From: VXYL01 sp965199945
GTDB lineage: Bacteria > Pseudomonadota > Gammaproteobacteria > Pseudomonadales > Azotimanducaceae
Direction of reading: 5' to 3'
Length of the DNA: 64,000 bases
Assembly: GCA_965199945.1 (NCBI GenBank)
Contig: OZ241354.1
Location: forward strand, 3,162,001-3,226,000
How positions within the stretch are numbered: position 1 is the stretch's first letter; every line of letters begins with the position of its first letter. The notes beneath the pieces are model-generated. The model had not been told where the DNA came from and searched no databases. It saw nothing but the letters and a program-made list of their open reading frames with translations. Positions 7,056 to 15,032 of this stretch are shown here, one piece after another. A program made the translations under genes and the position numbers.

Positions 7056-8306
7056 CTAGCCGGTGCGTTTGGCGCTGACGAGCACGGCCAAGGTCTCCGT
7101 CGCGAAGCCGAGCAGCAGGATGGCCGCGGCAGTCGTGTGGTCCAGGCCGCCGACGGCGTAGGCGGTCTGCGCGAGCGCGGCCATGGCAAGCACCCGCAAG
7201 GCGCCGCCGACGGCCATGCCGGTGGTGCGCCGCCGCACCATCAGCAGACCGTGGTAGTAGTTGCGCACCACGATGACGGCCGGCATCAGGCACAGCACCA
7301 GCAGGGCTTCGACGGCGTGGGCCAGCACGAGCCCGTGAACGCCGAGCAATCTGCCGAGGAGCCAGTCCGAGAGCGGCGTCAGGGCGACGGCCAGCATGAT
7401 GCCGGTGATCCCGGCGCACACGAGCATCATGAACCGGCGCTTGGCGGCAAGGTCGTCCAGGCCGAAGGTGACGAAGAAGTGGCGGAACTGGTTCGCCGCC
7501 TGCTGGAACACGTGGCTGAAGTCGAACGCCACGCGGAGCGCGGCAATCGTGGCGACGCCGTCCGGCGCGCGGGCGACGAAGGCGAAGAGCACCGGCCGGC
7601 TGACGGCGAACATCAGGCCAGTCGCCGTCATCGGCAGGAAGAACCGCACCAGGTCGGGTACGCGCAAGTCCTCGTGCTCCGCAACGTCCGGCAGACGGTA
7701 GCGCAAGCGCACCACCAGCGCGGACAAGCCCCAATGCAGCACTCCGGAGACGATCTGGGCGCCCACCAGCGTGGCGACAGGCGCAAGCCGCAATGCGAAT
7801 CCGACCACCAGCGCGCTGCCGGCGACGGCCAGAAACGCCACGTTCAAGATCGTCACCCAGCCTGTATGCCGGCCCTGCACGAGCAAGCCCGTCAGGAAGA
7901 ACCGCTGCCCCGTCACGAACAGCAGCGGCAGCATGTAGAGCAGGTATTCGTGAACGCGCAGCGCCAGTTCGGCGTCGATGCCGAAGACGACGGCGATGCC
8001 GCGCGCACCTGCATCGGTGATGCCGATTGCGGCCAACGGCGCACTGAGCGCGATGCTCCAGGCGGCGATGAAGCGGCGGCTCAGACGCAGTCCGCGCCGG
8101 CTCCGCGCGAAGACGTTCGCCAACTGCGAGGCGAAGTTGAGGCCGGACGCGAACAGCCCGTACACGCTTGTCGCCAGCGCGAAGACCGCGAGCTCCGTGA
8201 CGGCGCTGGGATAGCGCGCCAGCGCGGCGTTCTGGAACTGGATCGCCAGCACCGTCGCCACGCCGGTGAGCGCGAGCGGCCAGTAGAACCGCCAATACTG
8301 TCGCAT
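7056..8306 (-). CDS. MOP-superfamily multi-spanning membrane protein (flippase/ANK-like)
   Basis: About 416 aa from the ATG at 8306 (a start 51 bases upstream is possible). The protein is almost wholly hydrophobic with roughly 12 membrane segments. It opens Y-W-R-F-Y-W-P-L-A-L-T-G and has a second half beginning F-F-L-P-M-T-A-T-G-L ... S-R-P-V-L-F-A-F-V, an internal duplication typical of the MOP fold (MATE, flippases, and the ANKH-like family, which it resembles by eye). Substrate cannot be inferred. It is divergent from the lipoprotein gene at 8430, and the roughly 120 bases between them should hold both promoters. Confidence 0.6.
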   Translation of the reverse strand: MRQYWRFYWPLALTGVATVLAIQFQNAALARYPSAVTELAVFALATSVYGLFASGLNFASQLANVFARSRRGLRLSRRFIAAWSIALSAPLAAIGITDAGARGIAVVFGIDAELALRVHEYLLYMLPLLFVTGQRFFLTGLLVQGRHTGWVTILNVAFLAVAGSALVVGFALRLAPVATLVGAQIVSGVLHWGLSALVVRLRYRLPDVAEHEDLRVPDLVRFFLPMTATGLMFAVSRPVLFAFVARAPDGVATIAALRVAFDFSHVFQQAANQFRHFFVTFGLDDLAAKRRFMMLVCAGITGIMLAVALTPLSDWLLGRLLGVHGLVLAHAVEALLVLCLMPAVIVVRNYYHGLLMVRRRTTGMAVGGALRVLAMAALAQTAYAVGGLDHTTAAAILLLGFATETLAVLVSAKRTG

Positions 8307-8429
8307 GGTCGCCGGTGCCCTGCGGTTGAACGAACGCGCAAAGCGCAAGGTTCGCACAGTGTGCGCGGCGCACGGCGGAGCGCGGACGCCATGTTAGGTT
8401 CAAGGCCGTAGACGGAGGAGGTGTCGAGC

Positions 8430-9401
8430 GTGAAGGAGAAGGTGTGCTGGCGCGGCGGCGCCTGTTTGCTTGCGGCAGTCGTGTTGGCCGGCTGCGGGGA
8501 AGACGCGCCGCCGCCCATGATTCCGCAGACGCCGCCGGAAGGCGCGGTGGTGACGCAAGGGATCGCGGCCGAGAGCTTCGCGTGCGGCAATCTCGCCCGG
8601 GAATGCAGCGCCTCGACGCGGTTCGTCGAGGCGCGCTGCGGGTTCGTGCAAGCCCCGAGCGGCGAGCGCCTGCAAGTGCCGGCAGTGCCGGCGGAAGGGC
8701 CGGATCCAACCGATCTGTACAACAGCTGCAGCGGCGAGGGCGACAATCCAGACTATCTCGACGAGCTGCAAACCGTGGTCGTCGACGAAGACGGCGAGGA
8801 GGTCACCGGCTATCTGTTCGGCGACAACTACTTCGAGCTCTACGTCAACGGCAAGATCGTAGCGCGCGACCCGATCGGCTTCGTGCCGTTCAACTCGGCG
8901 GTCGTGCGCTTCCGAGCGAAAGCGCCGCTCGCGTTCGCGGTAAAGCTGGTGGACTGGGGCACCCACCTCGGCGTCGGCATGGAGTACGACCGCTGGAACG
9001 TTGGCGACGGCGGCTTCGTCGCCCGCTTCAGCGACGGCACGGAGACGAACGCCGCGTGGAAATGCCGCGCGTTCTACATGAGCCCGCTGCAGGACGTCTC
9101 GTGCGTGGCGCCGGGGCCGGACACCTCGGCTTGTCCGGAAGAACCGCCCTGTGTAGACGACGATCCGGACTCCTGCCTCGCCTTGCACTACCCCGTGCCC
9201 GACGACTGGGCCGATGCGGACTTCGACGACGCCGATTGGCCGGCGGCGTCGACCTATTCAGCCCGCGAGGTCACCGGAAACCGCGCCTACCACGACTACG
9301 AGGAAAAGTTCGGCGGAGCGCAATTCGTCTGGTCGCGCAATCTCAACCAGGACAACCTCGTGCTGTGCCGAAGCCCGGCATCCACGGCGCAAGGCGCATG
9401 A
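8430..9401 (+). CDS. Secreted lipoprotein with beta-sandwich-like domain
   Basis: About 323 aa. The GTG at 8430 is preferred over the GTG at 8421 because GGAGGAG (8414-8420) is then spaced 9 bases away. The N-terminus is a lipoprotein signal peptide ending in the lipobox L-A-G-C near residue 22, so it should be anchored in the inner or outer membrane. The mature part has many Cys and acidic residues, a segment L-F-G-D-N-Y-F-E-L-Y-V-N-G-K, and V-D-W-G-T-H-L-G-V-G-M-E-Y, which look like a galactose-binding-type beta-sandwich and may bind calcium or sugar. No enzyme motif is evident. It converges on the POT transporter gene with a 3-base gap. Confidence 0.6.
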   Translation: MKEKVCWRGGACLLAAVVLAGCGEDAPPPMIPQTPPEGAVVTQGIAAESFACGNLARECSASTRFVEARCGFVQAPSGERLQVPAVPAEGPDPTDLYNSCSGEGDNPDYLDELQTVVVDEDGEEVTGYLFGDNYFELYVNGKIVARDPIGFVPFNSAVVRFRAKAPLAFAVKLVDWGTHLGVGMEYDRWNVGDGGFVARFSDGTETNAAWKCRAFYMSPLQDVSCVAPGPDTSACPEEPPCVDDDPDSCLALHYPVPDDWADADFDDADWPAASTYSAREVTGNRAYHDYEEKFGGAQFVWSRNLNQDNLVLCRSPASTAQGA

Positions 9402-9404
9402 TCG

Positions 9405-11411
9405 CTATTCGGCTGATTCGTCCTTGCCGATGTGCATCCAGCGCGTGAGCAGGGGCGAGAGCGCGAAGCAGACGAGCGCCACCACGCAGGCCATGACGGC
9501 AATGCCGCCGAAGACGCCGCCGTAGACGTCCACCGTGTCGATGGGCGCTGGCACGGTCTGCCCAGAATCCGCCGGCCCGGTAACGCCGGTGAACTGCGCG
9601 ATGATCGCCGCGAGAAACTGCGAAAACGCCGTGGCCAGGAACCAGGCGCCCATCACCGTGCTCACCAGCCGCGCCGGCGCCAGCTTGGTGACCATCGAGA
9701 GGCCCACCGGCGACAGGCACAGCTCGCCGGTGGTGTGCAGCAGGTAGCCGATGGCCAGCCACTGCAAGGCCACCATGCCGCGTTCGTCGGAGATCAGCGC
9801 CCCGTACCAGAACGCGCCGAAGCCGAGGCCCAGCTGCAGCAGCCCAAGGGCGAACTTCACCGGCGTGGCCGGTTCCCGCCCGCGCCCACCGAGGAATCCC
9901 CACAACGCGGTGAACGCCAAGCCGAAGACGAGGATGTAGATGGGGTTGAAGGACTGGTAGACGCTCGCCGGCGTCTCCGCGGCGCGCTCGCCGATGCCCA
10001 TGCCGACGTTGTCCGCCGCCACCACCCAGTCGATTTGGAAGTCCGCGTCGGCGTGGCGTTCGCGCAGTTCGTCCAGATCGTCCAGCGTGAACAGCGCATC
10101 GCCGTTGCGGTAGCCCAGCTGCTCCTGGGTCGGCTGCAGGCGCAGCGTGGCGCCCACGTCCGCCGCCGCGATCACGCGCTCTTCCGTCACCCGATCCACG
10201 TTGCGGTCGGCGAAGTTGTTGACGGAACTGCCGGCCTGTTCGAAGAAGGACCAGAACAGCAGCGAAAAGAAGGTGAGGATGAGCACCACGAACATGCGCT
10301 CCCGAGGCACTTTCGAGAGCTTCGCCGTCTGCGTCACGAGGTAGCCGAGCGCCACGGCGCCGGAGACGATGAGCACCAATCCGGCCGGGCGGCTCATTTC
10401 CGTCGCCACCACCGCCACCACCTTGGAAATCGTGCCGCCCGATTGCAGGCCGGCGATCCAGGATTCGGGCATCAGCGCCACCGCTTCGCCGCCGGTGAGC
10501 GGCGAGAAGCCGGAGACGAACAGAATCACCACCGGCACCGCCAGCAGTGTTCCCAGATACACGAGCCACTCCTGGGAGACCGGCCCGAAGACGCGCCGCC
10601 GCAAGCGCTCGGCGTTCGGCGCCAAGCCAGCCTCGGCGGGCAGTCCGCCGCGCCCCAAGGCCGTGCAGGCGATGCAGCCGGCGATGACGAGTGCGCCCGC
10701 CACGAACAGATTGATGACGATCTGCAGGCCGCTTTCGGGGCGGAACAGGAACAGCCCCACTGCGCCTGCCCCGGCGCCGGCGAGAATCAGCACCTGGGCA
10801 AGGCGACGCGGCGCCACGAAGACGGCGAGGCCAGTGAGCATGCCGATCGTCGCCAGCCCGAAGCCGTAGTGCCAGCCGTAGGTCTCGCCGATGTAGCCGC
10901 AGAGCAGCGGCGACATGGCCGCGCCCAGGTTGATGCCCATGTAGAAGAGCGTGAAGCCAGCGTCGCGGCGCGGGCTGCCGGCCGGATACAGCCCGCCCAC
11001 CATCGTCGAAATGTTGGGCTTGAAGAAGCCGTTGCCGCAAATCAGCAACGCCAGCGCGGCGAAGAAGGCCAGGTCGCTCTCGACCGTCATCATCAGGTGC
11101 CCGGCGGCCATCAGCAGGCCGCCGAGAATCACTGCCCGCCGCGCCCCGAGCAGACGATCCGCCAACATGCCGCCGAAGAACGGCGTCAGATACACCAGCG
11201 CCGTGTAGGCACCGTAGACCGCGTACGCCTCGCTGTCCCCGTAGCCCAGGAACCCCTTGATCATGTAGAAGAGCAGCAGCGCCCGCATCCCGTAGAACGA
11301 GAAGCGCTCCCACATTTCCGCGAAGAACAGCGTGTAGAGGCCAGCGGGATGGCCGAACAGTTCGGGCCGGGAAGTCGTCATGGCATGGCCGTGCGAGTGC
11401 GGACGCGCCAT
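9405..11411 (-). CDS. POT/PTR2-family proton-dependent peptide transporter
   Basis: 668 aa, an inner-membrane major facilitator protein that takes up di- and tripeptides with protons. The family signature E-x-x-E-R-F-x-x-Y-G is present (E-M-W-E-R-F-S-F-Y-G, about residues 32-41), along with F-K-P-N-I-S-T and F-Y-M-G-I-N-L-G-A. The start at 11411 is favoured because GAGG lies about 8 bases upstream; a start at 11381 has no such site. The protein is longer than the usual 450-520 aa. One cause is a soluble loop (about residues 390-475, with F-T-L-D-D-L-D-E-L) between late transmembrane helices. Such loops occur in some proteobacterial POT proteins, and their role is unclear. Confidence 0.9.
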   Translation of the reverse strand: MARPHSHGHAMTTSRPELFGHPAGLYTLFFAEMWERFSFYGMRALLLFYMIKGFLGYGDSEAYAVYGAYTALVYLTPFFGGMLADRLLGARRAVILGGLLMAAGHLMMTVESDLAFFAALALLICGNGFFKPNISTMVGGLYPAGSPRRDAGFTLFYMGINLGAAMSPLLCGYIGETYGWHYGFGLATIGMLTGLAVFVAPRRLAQVLILAGAGAGAVGLFLFRPESGLQIVINLFVAGALVIAGCIACTALGRGGLPAEAGLAPNAERLRRRVFGPVSQEWLVYLGTLLAVPVVILFVSGFSPLTGGEAVALMPESWIAGLQSGGTISKVVAVVATEMSRPAGLVLIVSGAVALGYLVTQTAKLSKVPRERMFVVLILTFFSLLFWSFFEQAGSSVNNFADRNVDRVTEERVIAAADVGATLRLQPTQEQLGYRNGDALFTLDDLDELRERHADADFQIDWVVAADNVGMGIGERAAETPASVYQSFNPIYILVFGLAFTALWGFLGGRGREPATPVKFALGLLQLGLGFGAFWYGALISDERGMVALQWLAIGYLLHTTGELCLSPVGLSMVTKLAPARLVSTVMGAWFLATAFSQFLAAIIAQFTGVTGPADSGQTVPAPIDTVDVYGGVFGGIAVMACVVALVCFALSPLLTRWMHIGKDESAE

Positions 11412-11525
11412 CTTACTACCTCGGCGACGCGGCGCTGAGACGAGGTGCCATCGGGCAGCGTCGGTTGCATGTCAAAGCAACACCGTCTTATAGTCAAGCA
11501 TCCTTTCCATAACTTGGTGCTCAAG

Positions 11526-12392
11526 ATGAACAAGCCGCACTTTGAGAAGGCGCTTGCCGGCGCGCTCTTGTTCCTTTGTGCGCTCGCGGGCGCTGCCGAT
11601 CCTGTACATGTCGTCCGCAAGGGCGAAGGCCCGCTGGTGCTGTTTCTGGCCGGCCTGAACGTCCATGGCGAGGTCTGGCAGCCGTGGGTCGATGTGCTCG
11701 CGGTTGAACATCGCGTGGTGCAGGTGACCGCGGCGGGCTTCGGGGGAGTGCCAGCGACGAATCTGAAGGCTGGCTTCTTCGGCACGTTGGTGCCGGCGCT
11801 GTCGCGTTTGCTGGCGGAAGAACAAGCGCAGGATGCCGCCGTGGTCGGCCACTCGCTGGGTGGATTGGCCGCATTGATGCTCGCTGCCGACGAGCCGGCG
11901 CGAATCGGACGCCTGCTGGTCGTGGACAGCTTGCCGTTTCTGGCCGAGCTCTTTCTTCCAGGCACAACGCCGGCGGAGGCGGCGACGATGGCCGAGGCGA
12001 TGGCCGACCGCAGCGCAGCGCTCGCTCCGAAGGCGTATCTGGCGCAGACGGAAGCGGCCGTTGGCAGCATGACGAAAACGCCTGTCTTCATCGAGCGCTT
12101 GCGGTCTTGGGCCCGTGCCTCGGACCGCGCCACCGCCACCCAAGCCTTCAAAGAGACGCTGAGCGCCGATTTCCGCCCGGCGCTCCCAAGCATCCGACAG
12201 CCGGTGCATGTCCTCGCCGCTTGGGATGCCTCGATGCCGCTGTCCAAAGCCGACGTCGAAGCGCTTTACCTGCGCCAGTACGCGGGCTTGCCGGACCACG
12301 AGGTCGTCGTGGTCGAGAACAGCTTGCACTTCGTCATGATTGACCAGCCGGTGGCGTTCGACACCGCGCTGGCAACGGTGCTGGCGCGATGA
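11526..12392 (+). CDS. Secreted alpha/beta hydrolase
   Basis: 288 aa with a signal peptide (hydrophobic stretch A-L-L-F-L-C-A-L-A-G-A-A-D, residues 12-24). The alpha/beta hydrolase core shows L-F-L-A-G-L-N near the oxyanion hole, the nucleophile elbow G-H-S-L-G-G (about residue 114), an acid candidate in A-A-W-D-A-S and the catalytic His in S-L-H-F-V. Secretion plus this fold points to an esterase or peptidase-like enzyme in the periplasm; the substrate is unknown. The stop overlaps the next gene as ATGA, suggesting co-transcription with the membrane protein and regulator downstream. Confidence 0.8.
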   Translation: MNKPHFEKALAGALLFLCALAGAADPVHVVRKGEGPLVLFLAGLNVHGEVWQPWVDVLAVEHRVVQVTAAGFGGVPATNLKAGFFGTLVPALSRLLAEEQAQDAAVVGHSLGGLAALMLAADEPARIGRLLVVDSLPFLAELFLPGTTPAEAATMAEAMADRSAALAPKAYLAQTEAAVGSMTKTPVFIERLRSWARASDRATATQAFKETLSADFRPALPSIRQPVHVLAAWDASMPLSKADVEALYLRQYAGLPDHEVVVVENSLHFVMIDQPVAFDTALATVLAR

Positions 12393-12784
12393 CCGCCTCG
12401 AAGCAGGCGCAGCGGCGCTGGTCGCGCGACTGTCTGGCAAGTTCCGCGCTCTACACTGCTTTGGTGTTCGCAAGCACGGCTATGCTGGACTCCGATTGGC
12501 CGCCGGTGCTGCGTGGTGCGCTCGCGCTCTCGCCGATGCTGCCGGTGGTCTGGTTCGCTTGGGCGCTGGCGGCATTCTCGCGCTCTTGGGACGAGCTGCA
12601 GCGGCGCGTGGCGCTGGAGGCGTTTCTCATCGCCGGCGCCATCTTCGGGCTTGGCAGCTTCGCTTGGGGCTGGCTGACGCTCGGTGCCGGCCTGCCCGAA
12701 CTGCCAACCATCGTCATCCTGCCGGCTCTCGGCGCCCTATGGGTCGTCGCACTGCTCGTTGTGGCCAGGCGCTACTACCGATGA
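12389..12784 (+). CDS. Small four-helix membrane protein
   Basis: 131 aa, starting in an ATGA overlap with the hydrolase gene. Four hydrophobic segments are visible (about residues 17-33, 43-63, 78-98 and 108-126), with a short charged loop R-S-W-D-E-L-Q-R-R between helices 2 and 3. Proteins of this kind are commonly encoded next to a small YozG-like HTH regulator, as here. No function is known to me. Confidence 0.6.
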   Translation: MTASKQAQRRWSRDCLASSALYTALVFASTAMLDSDWPPVLRGALALSPMLPVVWFAWALAAFSRSWDELQRRVALEAFLIAGAIFGLGSFAWGWLTLGAGLPELPTIVILPALGALWVVALLVVARRYYR

Positions 12785-12824
12785 CCGCCCTCGGAGCCCG
12801 CGCAGGCGGCACGGAACAACGGCC

Positions 12825-13046
12825 GTGAAGAACCGCCTCAAGGTGCTGCGCGCCGAGCGCGACTGGTCGCAAGCGGACCTGGCCGCCCGCCTCGGCGTGT
12901 CCCGACAGACGGTGAACGCCATAGAGCGCGGCAAGTACGACCCGTCGCTGCCGCTCGCGTTCAAGATGGCGCGCTTGTTCGGCCACGCCATCGAGGAGAT
13001 CTTTCTGCCAGAGGAGGATGCCGGGCGCTCCGAGCGGGAGGGCTGA
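12825..13046 (+). CDS. Small Xre/YozG-like HTH transcriptional regulator
   Basis: 73 aa from the GTG at 12825. It is a single Cro/CI helix-turn-helix: L-R-A-E-R-D-W-S-Q-A-D-L-A, G-V-S-R-Q-T-V-N-A-I-E-R-G-K-Y-D-P-S-L, then A-F-K-M-A-R-L-F. It lies 40 bases after the membrane protein gene and probably regulates this three-gene unit. It converges on the ubiquitin-like operon with a 12-base gap. Confidence 0.8.
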   Translation: MKNRLKVLRAERDWSQADLAARLGVSRQTVNAIERGKYDPSLPLAFKMARLFGHAIEEIFLPEEDAGRSEREG

Positions 13047-13058
13047 GGCAAGCGGGGA

Positions 13059-14669
13059 TCAATTCTCAGCCGTGCCAATCCCAAAGTGCTTGGCGATGGC
13101 ATCGAGCTTCTCGCGCACCTCCGGGTGTACTTCGTCGGGGCGCATCTGCGCGGCGATCTGCCAATAGTCGGTCTTCTTGAGCTGCAGGCCCGCCTCTTGG
13201 AGGATCCTCGAGAGCACTTCCGATCCCTTCGCGGTTACAACCACCTCAGTGGCACTGGAAGGGTCTTCGAAAAGCATGGGCGGCAACGTCCGCCTCATGT
13301 ATTTCCGTGTGCGCTCGGCAACGGCGTGGCCCAGCTCCTGTCTCACGAAGCGCTCCAGCGCCGAGGGGTGGAGCATGTAGTTCTCGATCTCCTTTTGGGA
13401 CCATTGCAGCCGCCGCAGCCCGTTCGGACTCTTCTTGGGCATCTTGACATCCCCGTCGCGCAGTTCAACGCCACTGATGTTCGGCACCATTTTCCGTAGC
13501 GCTCGCAAATGGCTGGCTGCGGGGTCCTTGCTGCGACTCGAGGCAGTAGTTCGCCAGAATGGCTTGTCGAGAAAGCCGAAGGCGGGATGCTCGATCACGC
13601 GTCCCCACTCGCGCAAGTTGGAGACGTCGGACGCGCCCTCAACGTACAGTATGCCCGGCTCCGTCTTGGCCAGCATGAGCGTCTGATTCTCGAGGCCAAG
13701 CACGTCGGAGACGCGGCCGTTCGCTACCACTTGGAGGCCTTGACCAAGCAGTCGCAGATGTTCTTGGTCGGCTTCCTTGATGATCGCTTGCGAGTGTGTC
13801 GCCACGAGAAGCTGCGACTTCGCTCGAGACGCGAATCGAAGGAGCTTGCGATACGCCATTTCTTCAAGCAAAAGGTGCAGATGCGCGTCTGGTTCATCGA
13901 TAAGGATGACTGATGCGTCCTCGAACAGCAGTGCCGCATATGAAGCCAACACCTGCAAGAAACCGCTCGCCGCGACGCTCAAGTCGTAGGCCTCGCCCTC
14001 TGGGTGGTGCCGGTAGAGGGCAATCACCTGTGCGCCGACGCTGGGCGACAGCAACTCGTAGCCGAAGAATTCGCGAACGACGCCCTGCAAGTGCGCCCAT
14101 TTAGAGGCGTCTTGGCGAACAACGGCCAATATGTTCCGCAGGACCGCTGCAACTTGCCCGCTGCGGACGTGCGCACGCACGGCGCTCTCGGTGAGTGGCG
14201 GCTCCTGGACTTGCAGCCGCCCAATCGGGGGCACATGAACAACGGTCGGCGGATACGTCCGGCACTGTTCCAAGTCCGGTTCAAGCACATCCTGCATGGG
14301 ACGCACGCCAGCCAACTCCGTCGCCGAATGGACTATCTCGAAGCCGACACGCCAGTCGTTCGTCTCTATTCGGATGCCAATGGGTGCGGCCACTCGTTTG
14401 CCTTGCCAAAGATGCTGGAAGTTCGGCAGCGGCACGGCATTGAACAACCGTAGGTTGAGGTGGGCTGTCGGGTAGTTGCCGTCGGCCTCGCGGGCGAAAT
14501 CCGGATTCGTCTCGAACCAGTGGTTGGCGATCTCGGACCACGTCGCGATGGCCTGTAGGAGAGAGGTCTTGCCGCAATTGTTGGGGCCGACCACCACCAG
14601 ATGCTTGGGCAGTTCGAAGGTCTCCTCGCCGAAGACCTTGAAGTTCTTCACTTCTACCTTGCGTAGCAC
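13059..14669 (-). CDS. OLD-like AAA ATPase, fifth gene of the ubiquitin-like operon
   Basis: 536 aa from a GTG at 14669, with AAGGAG 6-7 bases upstream. It is an SMC/OLD-type ATPase: N-terminal V-E-V-K-N-F-K-V-F-G, Walker A G-P-N-N-C-G-K-T (28-35), and a Walker B/D-loop V-I-L-I-D-E-P-D-A-H-L-H followed by V-A-T-H-S. The C-terminal part contains G-I-L-Y-V-E-G-A-S-D-V-S-N-L, which resembles a TOPRIM-type acidic motif as in OLD nucleases, though the later D-x-D is not obvious. The gene overlaps the DUF6527 gene by 16 bases, so it is co-translated with the conjugation genes and may be the effector or a regulated partner of that system. Confidence 0.75.
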   Translation of the reverse strand: MLRKVEVKNFKVFGEETFELPKHLVVVGPNNCGKTSLLQAIATWSEIANHWFETNPDFAREADGNYPTAHLNLRLFNAVPLPNFQHLWQGKRVAAPIGIRIETNDWRVGFEIVHSATELAGVRPMQDVLEPDLEQCRTYPPTVVHVPPIGRLQVQEPPLTESAVRAHVRSGQVAAVLRNILAVVRQDASKWAHLQGVVREFFGYELLSPSVGAQVIALYRHHPEGEAYDLSVAASGFLQVLASYAALLFEDASVILIDEPDAHLHLLLEEMAYRKLLRFASRAKSQLLVATHSQAIIKEADQEHLRLLGQGLQVVANGRVSDVLGLENQTLMLAKTEPGILYVEGASDVSNLREWGRVIEHPAFGFLDKPFWRTTASSRSKDPAASHLRALRKMVPNISGVELRDGDVKMPKKSPNGLRRLQWSQKEIENYMLHPSALERFVRQELGHAVAERTRKYMRRTLPPMLFEDPSSATEVVVTAKGSEVLSRILQEAGLQLKKTDYWQIAAQMRPDEVHPEVREKLDAIAKHFGIGTAEN

Positions 14670-15022
14670 TTGTTCTCCTTGGGCACGGTGAGCGGTGGCG
14701 CCTCGACCCATCGAACGTGCCCTTCGCGGAACCAATAGTGGCACCGGCACGGCATCGCTGTCACATGCACCGATGGCGCCACGGAGATCGAACCGTCGTC
14801 GTGCTCGGCCAAGCGCCAGTGCTTCTTCACCTGCGGCGACAGATCCAAGTGGATCACTTGTCGGCAGGCGCGACGCGGGCAGACGACGGCCGCGTAGAAC
14901 GGATGGCGGCGGCCGCCGATGACGTAGACGGTGTCGCGTTGGATGTCCTGCGGCAGGTCTTCCACCCACTCGGTTCGATAGGGTCTGCGGCCGGCCAGCA
15001 TATTGAAGATCAGCTTGATCAC
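14654..15022 (-). CDS. DUF6527 (BubE-like) protein of the ubiquitin-like operon
   Basis: 122 aa from a GTG at 15022, 10 bases after the stop of the JAB-E1 gene; an ATG at 14999 is an alternative. The DUF6527 pattern is clear: W-V-E-D-L-P, V-Y-V-I-G-G, C-P-R-R-A-C (48-53), a central H-W-R-L ... I-S-V-A-P-S-V and P-C-R-C-H-Y-W (91-97), which suggests a zinc site. The family is known from operons with bacterial E1, E2, JAB and ubiquitin-like proteins; its activity is not deduced here. It overlaps the following ATPase gene by 16 bases. Confidence 0.75.
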   Translation of the reverse strand: MIKLIFNMLAGRRPYRTEWVEDLPQDIQRDTVYVIGGRRHPFYAAVVCPRRACRQVIHLDLSPQVKKHWRLAEHDDGSISVAPSVHVTAMPCRCHYWFREGHVRWVEAPPLTVPKENKCYAR

Positions 15023-15032
15023 GCCAAACGCC

